This document shows positions 48,301-60,300 of a DNA stretch of 64,000 nt, one piece after another (the stretch's first letter is position 1; each line of letters opens with the position of its first letter). The position numbers and the translations under genes were made by a program. The stretch comes from Lineus longissimus (taxonomy: Eukaryota > Nemertea > Pilidiophora > Heteronemertea > Lineidae): positions 8,678,001 to 8,742,000 of the forward strand of contig NC_088321.1 of the NCBI RefSeq assembly GCF_910592395.1. Reading direction: 5' to 3'. Under the pieces are notes generated by a model, which worked only from the letters and a program-made list of their open reading frames with translations, searched no databases and was not told the origin of the DNA.

Positions 48301-51300
48301 GACTACAGTAGAACCTCTCTATTAAGGACACCGTCAGGACTGACAAGTGCTGTCCTTAATAGAGGTGTCCTGATTAGAGAGGTCAAATTGAATGGAAACC
48401 ACCACTTTTGGACCAAAACTAGTGTCCTTGATAGAGAGGTTGTCCTTAGTAGAGAGGTGTCTGTTAAGAAAGGTTCCACTACTTTTCCTGTAAAAAATCA
48501 CTGTCACCTGTTCTGATTGATACGTCAATAAGTGGAGCAAACATATCCAGCGTATTAGCCAGTATTTGATTACATAACTCGTGGGGAATTAGGGTGTAAA
48601 TAAATACTTGGGTTCATTGATCTGCTTTTCTGATTTCTTGACATACCCCCTCCTCTCAAGTACTGACAGTAATGTTGGGGTTGGGTCAATCAATAAACCT
48701 TTCACTTTCTACTGCTGTATCTTGCCTAATTCTTGCAGGCGTTAAATTTCTGCTGATTTTTGGCCAAAAATATCACAAAATTGCAACAACAAAAATAATA
48801 AGAAAAACAAAGAAATTTGTAATCTACCAAAATAAAAATCGTAAACATTTTAGTTTTTAGAAATAAGTGTGAATTGCCAAATTGAAATTGGTGAAATGTA
48901 GATAGCTTGGTTATTAGATGTTTCCTGCCGTGACGTCCCGTTAGAAAAATGTCCCATCCTGAATCCCAATGAGAAACTTTGGCCAAAACAATCCACTGCT
49001 TGTTCCGACTCCCTTTAAAATAGCGGGCTTGAAAATCCATCCAGGCTTCCCAACCTTTCCCTGGCAGAAAACAGGACATGAGTCATTTTCCCTTAAGTTA
49101 TGTGGCAAAGCGAAAAATTATTTGTATGTATTTTGGAGTTGAGAGTCTAAAGGGTTAAAGTAAAGTTGTTGAGCAAGTGCTGACTCAGGCCATGGTCATT
49201 TCCTGCGGGGACGACCAGATCTTATTTGAGGGGTGCAGGTCAATGCATAGAATAGCCTGCACTCTGTTGACACTTGAACTTTCAGTGACAAGAGCCCCTC
49301 CTTCAATGTTTCATCGAGGATGTTTCAAAAAAGGAACAAGAAAAATGTTGACATAATTTAACACATACAGTGGACACCTCTCTATTAAGGATACCCTCTC
49401 TATTAAAGACACTAGTTTTGGTCCCAAATAGGTCGTTTCCATTCAATTTGACCTCTCTAATCAGGGCATCTCTCTATTAAGGACAACACTTGCCAATCGC
49501 GTGTGTGTCCTTAATAGAGAAGTTCTACTGTATGAGCATCCTTATCGGTTGGGGAATGCACAGGCCAGGTTTTTGTTGTGCACACCGTCCCTTTTCCCAA
49601 TATCTCACTTCGGTCTACGCTGAATAGCATCCCGCGAAGTTACTATTTATAGCTCACAAGGTCATTTGCATAAGATATTGATGACGTTTTAGTCACGTGA
49701 CAGTCGGACATCGACACTTATTTCTACGCATTTGAGCTTATTTCAAAGTCAATTATCTTTGACCCTGCATTGTTTTTAGCATGAATGATACCATAGAGTC
49801 GGAGAGAGAAATATTCAGAACAATTACAAGGAGGATACCGCGGTGACGTCACGGCTTTTCCAAGATGGCGCTGCATATTGTAAACAAACTCGATCCACGG
49901 CCAAGGGAAAATCAAGTCATCAAAAAAGTTAGATTTTTCGCATCAAATCAGAGTTATTAGTACTTTTCTGCTATGAAATAAGTCTTCAGACAATAAGCTA
50001 TCATTTGAATAATGAAAAGTGCTGTTTTGATGGGGAGAAATAGGGTTTTTTAAACCAAATAGCCGGCACCGATCTTCCAAAATTAGCGATGGTTTCAAAA
50101 CAGTCTCCCAGATATGGGGCAATCTCTTCATTATCATAATGGGATTTGGAGGCATGTTTACAGATTTTACAAGTTCGAGACCTGTAATACCTAAAACTCG
50201 CATAGATCCCCCTCTATTTGTCGAGTTAGCGCCCCTGTAAGATCATGCATTTTCGGACACTAGAACGAAATCTTCCTGCGGATATCGCGGTTTCGGTGAT
50301 GATTTAAGGAGAAATTGACTGTTCTTAGAGTTGTATGGGACAGAAATGAGTTCATACTTCATGAATACATGAATATATTATGATATGGGCGGGCTTCTAA
50401 GTCAAAACAATAACAAACTCAACTGCATCTCTACCGTGTATCGCGTAGTGCATTGCCTAGTGTATTTCGTAGTGTATTTTAGCGGAGACATTATTTCCCA
50501 TTATTTCCGCACTTTGGCCACGCCAAACGTCTTTTTTATTCGTGGAAGTTAATCTGCTCTGTAAATTTTATTCTACACAGGAAGAATCCATACTAGGTAT
50601 TGCAATATTTCATGTCTATTGGTGTTTTTGTGTACAGGAGCGCACCAGACAGTGAGACGTGGAGATGTGTTCAGTGCTGGTGCTGTCAGTAGACTGAAAC
50701 TGATTGGCCATAGCGATCACTAATATGGGTCGGGATCACGTGATGTGACGTCACCGCGGTATCCTCCTTGGAACAATTATGTAGTATTTCCAACACTTGG
50801 ACATGTGCCAGATTGAATCTAACTGCCCTAGTTAGAAAGCCTGAATCCATTACGAAACCGCATGTTTGTCCGACATTGCCTGTAATTCAGCGATGGGGAA
50901 ATAGAGGGCAGCAGCTGCAGTGACGTCATCTTCGCGGAATGCTATTGTTCAACGTGAACATTTCAGTGGGTTTAACTGAAAGAGATAACGTCCTTAAGGA
51001 TACCTAACATAACCGTTAAAGTGATACTATGATGTGATTTACAACTTTGCGGAAATACGTCCGTTTTTAATTGTTGATCACAAATGTAAAGCTCAAATTT
51101 TCCATTTTTGATTAGATTTATTATAAAATCGCTGAATGTAAACCACTGCGACCACGAAAATGTTCATGTTGTGACGTCATCAACGAAAACGTCGTCGGCC
51201 TGGGCGGGATTAACCCTTTCACTGCCGGAGGCGCACTTCTGCGACAATCAATATTATTCCCTTTACTGCCGGAGGCGCACTTCTGCGACAATTATCCATA

Positions 51301-54300
51301 CACTATAAAACCATTGAAATTTCGTTATTGAGCGTGGTTAGCGTAAAGTTTGATAGATGGCGCGGTAGTATAGATGGTTCAGCAAAACATGGCGGATGGT
51401 TTTATATTTCGATGTATGGAAGTTTATCGAGTAATTTGAAGCCAAAATGACCAAGAAACTGACTGTGTCTGAGGTCCTTGATGAGCAGGATATAGTGAAC
51501 GATTCGGACTCTGGTGAGGAGTTTGTCGATGATGATGATTTAGATTCTGACTTTGATGTAAATGATGAACAAATTAGCGATAATGAGAGTGTGTATAGTG
51601 ACACACAGGATATACATAGTTTTTTCAAAAAAATTGTCGTCCTCATTTTTAAATTCAAGATGGCGGTATGCAAATTAGCGCAAATTATGGTCCCATTTCG
51701 AAGAGTAGGCAACACTGAACAACTTCTATATACAATGTTTTGCTCTATCTCCAGAGGCTTTCTCTCTACAGGGTGGAGAAATATCCATACTCAAAATCAT
51801 GTTAAAACAAAGAAACCTACCGGCAGGTGAGGTAGCTAAAAATTAGAAGCTACCGGCAGTGAAAGGGTTAAACCATCAATTTCTAGTAATTGTGCATTTC
51901 GATTCGAAAACCTTACTGATTTATGAGAAAGTGACGAAGTCATTTGTCAAAAACAGCTAAAACATTATATGGTGAAATTTGACACGAGTTACCCTTTAAG
52001 GATAACGTGACTTTTGTGCCTTTGAACAACCGGGCCCTGGTCATGTTCACCAGTTAACCTGTTTCATCTATGCTTTACATATTGTCAGCTTGTTATGGAC
52101 TTCAGTTACTTTTTGTCAGAGTCTTCGATTCCACAAGTGACACAGTGTTCGTCCCTACTGTTATAGTGGGTCGGATCGCCCTAGTTGATAAGTAATGATA
52201 AATAATAATTGATTGTATTTATAGTGCCAATATTGACTTTAAGCTGTCAATGACACTTGGCCCCGCCCTGAGCACTCACAATTATCTGGATCAACTCCTT
52301 TGCTTTTGCAAGGCCCAAGAAAAGGGTCTATACAATCATAAATGACTAGATTGGACTTCTTCAGTGGCTTGCTGTCAATATGAAGCTTGTTATACCAGTG
52401 TACGCGTCACTTAATGGCCAAAATGATGCCATTCTCCAAAGAAGAGGTGACAATGAATTCCTTTACTTTTGGTGAAAAAGAACTGTGTTAACAGTCAAGG
52501 AGGATTCCGCGGTGACGTCAGATCATGTGATCACATCCCATATTACTGATCACTATGGCCAATCAGATTCAGTCTACTGACAGCACCAGCACTGAACACA
52601 TCTCCACGTCCCACTGTCTGGTGCGCTCCTGTACACAAAATACCAATAGACATGAAATATGCAATACCTAGTACGAATTCTTCCTGTGTAAAATAAAATT
52701 TACAGAGCAGATTGACTTCCACGAATAAAAAAGTCGTTTGGCGTGGCCAAAGTGCGGAAATAATGTCTCCGCTAAAATACACTACGAAAGACACTAGGTA
52801 ATGCACTACGCGATACATGGTAGAGATGTAGTTGAGTTTGTTATTGTTTTGACTTAGAAGCCCGCCCATATCATAATATATTCATGAAGTATGAACTCAT
52901 TTCTGTCCCATTCAATGCTAAGAACAGTCAATTTCTCCTTAAATCATCACCGAAACCGCGATATCCGCAGGAAGATTTCGCTCTCGTGTCCGAAAATGCA
53001 TGATCTTACAGGGGCGCTTACTCGACAAATAGAGGGGATCTATGCGATTTTTAGGTCCTAATGGTCTCGAACTTGTAAAATCTGTAACCATGCCTCCAAA
53101 TCCCATTATGATAATGAAGAGATTGCCCCATATTTGGGAGACTGTTTTGAAACCATCGCTAATTTTGGAAGATCGGTGCCCGGCTATTTGGTTTTAAAAA
53201 CCCTATTTTTCCCCATCAAAACAGCACTTTTCATTATTCAAATGATAACTTATTGTCTGAAGACTTATTTCATAGAAGAAAAGTACTAATAACTCATGAT
53301 TTGATGCGAAAAATCTAACTTTATTTGATGACTTGATTTTCCTTTGGCCATGGATCGAGTTTGTTTACAATATGCAGCGCCATCTTGGAAAAGCCGTGAC
53401 GCCACCGCGGAATCCTCCTTGGTAAACAGTAAAACAAGTCTGTTTTGCAAGTGTCTCCACCTGGTGTGAATTCAATGCACTCGCACTTTAAAGGAGTTTT
53501 ATCATTAATATTTTTTTGCAGCTGCACCTGGTGTAAATTCTCTGTACCAGCGTTTAATAAGTTCAGTGAACATGAGCTGTTATCTTTAACTCTATCTTCT
53601 TTATTTTACAGCTGCCTCCACCTGGTGTGAGTTCAGTATACTAGCATTTAATACATTTGGTTATAGTCCGCAGGTGGTGAAGTCTGTCAAGACCAAGGAC
53701 CCACCCGTCAATGGTGAGTACAACTACAACATTTAAAAAAAACATACTGTAAACCCTGAAATGTTCGGGGCCATTTTATTGTGTGGTTTTATAAAATTGC
53801 AACATTTGCGTACTTTTAAAACCAAATAGCAGTAATTTTCATTTTCATAAGACTTATCTAATCAAAAAAAAGATGTGATTTGTAAAATGCATGCAGAACA
53901 ATGCTATGATCAATTTGAGGGATGTTAGAGTCACATTTTGAAAATTTGTGACCCAGCTATTATATCTTCCAGGGACGGATCAAGTGGATGAGACACCCGT
54001 CCTCCTCCCACCGCCTAGCCCGGTAAAGATCCGCGGGAAACCCCTTGGCAACAGTGAGATTCTTCTTGAATGGGAGATGCTACAGCATCCGTTTCCCATA
54101 ACCAACTACACGATACGATACTACGCCGTCACACCCAACGAGGAGAAGGATGAGAAATTGAGTGAGAGGTGAGGGCGCCATCTATCTTTTAACTAAGTGA
54201 TATTTACCCTTTAACATTAATATTATACACTATAGTATGCCAAATATTTTTTTAATTCTAAAATTTTTCTGATGACCTGTTTTTAAAAGACTGTAGCTTG

Positions 54301-57300
54301 AAACAGAGGGGAGTTAGATTCCTCGAAACTGCCATAGAAGCAGCATACTACCTGCACGCCCTCTATCAGTAGGCGGGAAAACTGCAGAGCAGACGATCTT
54401 TTCAATGAAACTCAATGAATAATGCATAGGTGCTGTCGCAATTCGGCGATGTTGGCAGTTAAAGGGTTAAGATATTGAGCCAAGAGCTAAATGTCGGAAC
54501 AGGCTGTCTCATCCTAAACTCTGCTTGGCTCGAGCTGTTATTCCACCCAAAACCTTGGCAAAACACCTCGGTTTGGGTCTACATTTTAGCTCCACCCTGG
54601 TAGTGTTTGGTAAGACAACCAATACCTAGAGTTTGGTATTAATTCCTTGAACAATGTAAAATATGAGTGGAACACCTCTACAAAAAGGCTTTGGGCTCCA
54701 TCTGACAGTGTACACAGCACCAGTGTGTCAGTGATGCCACCTTGCCACACTATGACAAACTGAAACTTCCTTTTCAGCTCTGGTATGCGGTGTCTGTTCA
54801 CCAACCTACGGTCTTACACGGTGTACGAGTTCTCAGTCTGCGCACATAGTCAGGGCATCCCTGGGCCGTTCAGCAAGAAGGTCAGAGTCCGCACGCAGGA
54901 AGGAAGTGAGTATAGCCACAACGGTTTAAAGGGACAACTTGGGCATGAGATGTGTTGGTTTCCAGCAGGATCGTGACCTCTCCTAACAGGATTGAAATTG
55001 AAAAATCATTGAACTGCAATAAATAATGCACTAGAACGGGGTGTAGCTATAGACCTGTCTGAAATTGACAAGCCATTGCAGTCAGCAACACCGGTGAAAA
55101 TCATAACTTGAGATCAGCATAATTGTGATACTAAAAGAGGCAGCGCATGGTGGCAAAGAGTGGTGTCATCCCACGCCCAAGTTGTCTCTTCATAAACTAT
55201 AGGGTTCATGGGAAGCACTTCATGTCAACCTTTTGCTCACATCTGTGCTGTTTTCGACAAACAAAGTCAATCTCTCTCCCTGTATAGTCCAGCTGTTATA
55301 TCACATCAAATCGGTTTAGCTGAAACAAAGTTTGTCAATGCTCCAGGCAGCTCAGCATTTTTGTTTATGTCGATGAGGTGACTGAATATTCATCTATTGG
55401 GATTGGTCCTTCAATTGTCAATCAAATCGAAATTGAAACATTCAAAAACATGTTTATGACTTGATCTACTCCATGCTAGGGAATATACTATGTGGTTTGG
55501 ATACTATGAAGATCGTCTGCTTGAGGAGAACGAGATACACCTTGAACAATAAAATTTGAATCACCATGGTGGATAGGATCGAAGGCCGACTGTTATAAGA
55601 CCTCCCATCGCAAACGAATATTTACTTTTTAAATACTCAAGAGGTCATTAGAACTTTAAATGAAAGAAATTTTAATTGGCAAATCATGAATAACTTGACT
55701 TGTATCTGTTCAACTTTGTAAGTACTGACAGCCTGAAAATAGCTAATCATGTTTTAGGATGCTGGTTCATGAAAAAGATTTGAAAAATCTTCAGAGTACA
55801 TGTAGTTTGCTATTCGTCACCCTTGAGAATCAAAATCCTGAACTCTGGACCTCAGATGCCGCATCCATGTTCCAAACAGCTCTCCTCTCGAAGTCGCAAT
55901 AACATTTTAATGTGCCCTGTGCATTCGTTTCTGGTGATAGGGACCATAACAGTTGACGTTTCACATTGGAGGTTCTGCCCGATTGGCTGCAAAATGTGAA
56001 AAACTTTTTGTTTTTCATTCTTGCTTTAGGATTGTTTGCTTTGTCCACCCAGGAGAGATATGGTGCTTGCAACCAGTCTTTCGTAGGCCCCTAGAGCAGA
56101 ATGTATACACCAGTTAGATACTACCATAGGTATGCCATGGGAGAGCCATTTTTGCCTAGAAACTATTGACTAATGACTTGAAATTCGGGAGTTTAGGATT
56201 TCAAGAGTCCAGGAATTAGATTTTCAAGGGTGTTCGTACTTTGAGGGTTAGAAATAATGATGTTACATTTTAACATGACAGTTGGGACTCGTATTTTTAT
56301 AGACTGGGTGCGGCTTACACACTGTTTGCACATGTATTGTGCGGTGGTTGGTCATTGTGCCCCAGGTTGGGTGTAAGTTGTACATAAGGATGCTGCTCGT
56401 CGCTTGTTTTCTAGTTGTGTGTTTGCACTTTTTGAGTCACCCTGAATTTCAATCATGAATGAAAGATAACGTTTGCATTACTGCTATTGCAGCTCCATCA
56501 CCTCCAGTAGGCTTATCCAGCAAGGTGCTGGTCCCCGGCATTGTACGTCTTGACTGGCGCCCCCCAGAGGAAGCGAACGGAGTCATTGTATCGTACATAA
56601 TTATGTACAACATGGACAAGGACCAACCAGAGTTGTATTGGCTAAAGAAAATACAGAATGGTAAGTTGCCATGGTTACATTTTCACTGTTCCCTGATTGA
56701 GGAGCCATCTTCCCAGGGGCCATCTTCTGACGGACTGAAAGTTAAAGTGATACAATGATGTGATTTCCAACTTTGCGGAAATACGTCCGTTTTTGGCTCA
56801 CCTGTGAGCCTTTACCATCACGCAGCGTCTGTCGTCGTCGTCAGTCGTCGTTAGACATGGGTGGCACGTTTTGTTACCGCTAAAGCCACTGAACTGAAAC
56901 TTAGTACACATGTACCCCTTGGTGACCACTACTCAGAGACCAAAACGCGGTCTCATATGTTTCACGGTTTGGCCACCAGGGGGCCAAAGGTAAAAAATGA
57001 AGAAATGCGTTTTCTCCCTTATTACTGGTCCGAAAAATTTGAAAAAAATATGGTAGGTACTTCTACTAATGGGACATCACATATCCTCCGGGTTTTTGAT
57101 TTGACCTAATTTTCAAGGTAAGATAGGTCAAAGTTCGCCGACGGCACCGCTGTTAGTCAATGGTGGCACGTTTTGTAACCGCTGAGGCTATTGAACTCAA
57201 ACTTGGTACATATATACCCTTGGGTGACCTTTACTCAGAGACTGAATCGTGGCGTCATACGATTTACGGTTTGGCCAATAGGGGGCCAAAGGTCAACAAC

Positions 57301-60300
57301 TGATTACCACACCAAATTAGACCTTGTATTTACAAATGCACATCATGTGCACCATACAGGGATCATTGACAATTGCTGGTCTGACCATAAAATGATATAT
57401 ACAGCTTTACCAATGTCAGAATCACTGACTCCATAGCCTCCCCTTCGACACAGGTGAGCACATGGTCCCTGGACCATTTCATTAATTGTTGATCACAAAT
57501 GTAAAGCTCAAATTTTTCATTTTTGATTAGATTTATTATAAAATCGCTGTTTTAATCGCGTCAGACTGGCCAACTGCAGAAGATGTTTTGAAAAACCCGC
57601 ACTAAGTCACGTGACCTCATGACGTCACAACATGAACAAGTCAGACCGTCGAGTATTTTCCTATTCGCTCTAGGAAGAAGCTATATCCGCAGTAGTTCGC
57701 ATACACTCAAGAAAATCTAATGAATATTAAATGAGGTCTAAAAATAGTTTTAGGAATACCATTATTATGACGTCAGCGATGGAATTTCCTGGTTGGACTA
57801 AGGAAATTTATGATGAAATGACTAGGACTGTTGACTGGGGGGGGGGGGGGGGGGGGGCGTCCCTTCCCTTACTTCGTTACTTCGAGATTTTTTCCAAATG
57901 TGCTGGAAGACCCCCAATGGCAGACGAATTTGGAGTTGGTTCTCGAAGTTGTGTTCCGGCGGAGCATCAGGAGGAGAAGATGAACCACCGGCTGGTGACC
58001 TCTTGACTCGAACTTCATGGTGACGGCCCGGTTCTTTGATAGGGTCGGTCACTGGTCAGGCCAGCGGAAAACCCCAACACCTTCAGTTTTGCTGGTGTTG
58101 CCGCAAAACATCGTAGCACAACGCCACCAGACAACCCTTTTCTTCTTCTTCTCCATAATCTTCAGTTCTTATCGTGTATATATTGTGTAAGGACAGGATG
58201 GAATGTCAATGGTCAATGGCAGTTGTAAATAAATGAATGAGATTTTTAGCTCAGCTGACTAAGTCATCCGAGCTTGTCAAATAAGTTGTTCAGTGGCGTC
58301 CGTCTGTCCATCCATCCATCCGTCCATCCGTTAAACCCATGGTGCACATTTTGTAACCGTAAGACCTAGAGACTTCAATTTTGCATTTCTGGATACTTCT
58401 GGTCAAACTCTACTTTCAAAACAAAATTTGTCGCCATTCGACCTACTTCCTGCGAGCGAGAGTGCATGAAGGAAACTGGCCTATATCGGCCTAGGAGCAG
58501 CAGAATTAGTCGAAATATGCTCTAATATTAAGATAAAATTCTTGAAAATCTATTTTATTGAGAAAAAGTTCAAAATTTTAACAGGAGAGGGCGCTACCTG
58601 CCTTTTAATTATTTCTGCCGATTCAAATTCCTGCCCGATGACGTCAGCCATCAATGAAGTCTCCTATTTGCCAGTTCTCAAAACATGGCAGCTACACAAC
58701 AAAAGCAGTAGCTCCAGGAATAATCACTGTTCACTTCAGCTTCGTAATCGATTGTACCCCCACTTTATTGTGTTTTGTGTGGTGTTCTTATTCAATCAAC
58801 GATGTAAGGCCTTATTATGTTGGTTTTAATTGAGAAGGTGCATTATAAGCGGCGTACGAAATACCGAAGCGGAGACAAAATGGCGGCATGTTGTTTACGC
58901 CATGTGCAGTAATCTTGGAGCTCAATGACACTCAAGTACCCAATTTTCTGCTTAAAAAGTAGTCTGGTAGGCGATATTATCACCAGTTCGTTTCAGTGGT
59001 GGTCATAAGGTCTTTAGGGACTACTTTCAGAAATTAGTTCTTGAAAATTTGGCCACAATTCTGTGAAAACGATATCGGAAGTGCATGCTCTGTTCGTGAT
59101 GACATCGCCGATGTATTTTGAAGTGGAGAATTCCCACAGTATGTACAGTGAATCGGCATGATTCTGTTCGCCTATTAAGTTTTAGTTCTACGATTCTTTC
59201 ATGAGTAAAAAGTAGACATTCTAAGCAATACAATAATGTCACTCCCATACGAATTGATTGGAAATTGAGGGAGCTACGGCATTCTGTTCGGCAACTGGCA
59301 GCGCTGAAAAAATACATTGCATACTGTACAATACCAAATGGCACATTTTAAAAAGCGCTCATTGGACAACGTAGGGAATCACCAGAAATGACGTCATCGC
59401 TGGTCTAAATAGAAAACTACGGTGGCGCAGTAGAGCACAAGAAAAGGTTTAGCATTAACTTCGTCATGCAAGCTTCAGCAACAAAACGATTTTTCATGAA
59501 TGATTTATTTGATCATCATCAGCTTGTTTCCCCTGATAGATAAAAATGATTTACAATTTCCATCAAAGTTTTCTATTTTGTGTATAGTCACATGTTATTT
59601 AACTGGCAAGGAGCCAAGCAGTTTTGAATATTCGCGGGAAAATACTTCGTACTTGTAAACGAGGCTATGACAATGAGTATGCTCATTCATGGTATAAACT
59701 TCATGTTTCGGTAAATATTTTCATACGATGATTTCACCGAATTATGGCCAGGATTGAGGAATGAACAGTGGCATAATTATGTCAACCAAAAACATTGGTA
59801 CCGTAGTGAACGCAAAAGGATATCAAATACCATGGAGCATGCCATTTTCATGCATAATGAACTAAACACCGGGAAGATATTAATGATATTAACTCAGCTG
59901 AGTGCCAGGCCCTTGGGCCTCTTGTTTAAAACCATCAATTTCTAGAAAATGTGCATTTTGATTCGAAAACCTTACCGATTTATGCGAAAGTGACGTAGTC
60001 ATTTGTCAAAAACAGCTAAAACATTACATGGTGAAATTTGACACGAGTTACCCTTTAAATGTAGACCTACGTCAGTGGTCAACAAATGACTTTCTAAAAA
60101 CGTAGATTAACTGCCATGGTGGTGAGAGAGTTGAGAAGGCCATTTTTCATCTCAAGGGTGTCCTACTGAGAATGTTCATCTTCATTGCAGGTTCGAGTAC
60201 CTCGGTCCGCCTTGAAGATCTAGAAATCGACAAACCATACTACTTCAAGCTGCGAGCGCAGACGAGTGCTGGAGAAGGTCCGCCCACGCCAGTCCTCGAG

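Larger units (their letters stand above)
51016..51999. mobile_element. TTAA-flanked element with a nested piggyBac-like insertion, copy 1
   Basis: Starts TTAAAGTGATACTATGATGT and ends GACACGAGTTACCCTTTAA. The part 51210-51871 is a later insertion. The two outer parts match the second copy at 56742-60058. Superfamily inferred from TTAA only. Confidence 0.6.
56742..60058. mobile_element. TTAA-flanked element copy 2, carrying two nested HINE-like elements
   Basis: Left part 56742-56793 and 57484-57600, right part 59925-60058, ending GACACGAGTTACCCTTTAA. The HINE-like elements 56794-57483 and 58248-59924 sit inside. The segment about 57640-58247 is absent from copy 1 and contains a 21-bp G run. 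Confidence 0.6.

Noticed and set aside
52543-52869. 108-codon minus-strand ORF in the Mutator-like element
   Set aside because: No recognisable motif, and the sister copy at 49827-50770 carries an insertion and substitutions in the matching part; probably fortuitous.
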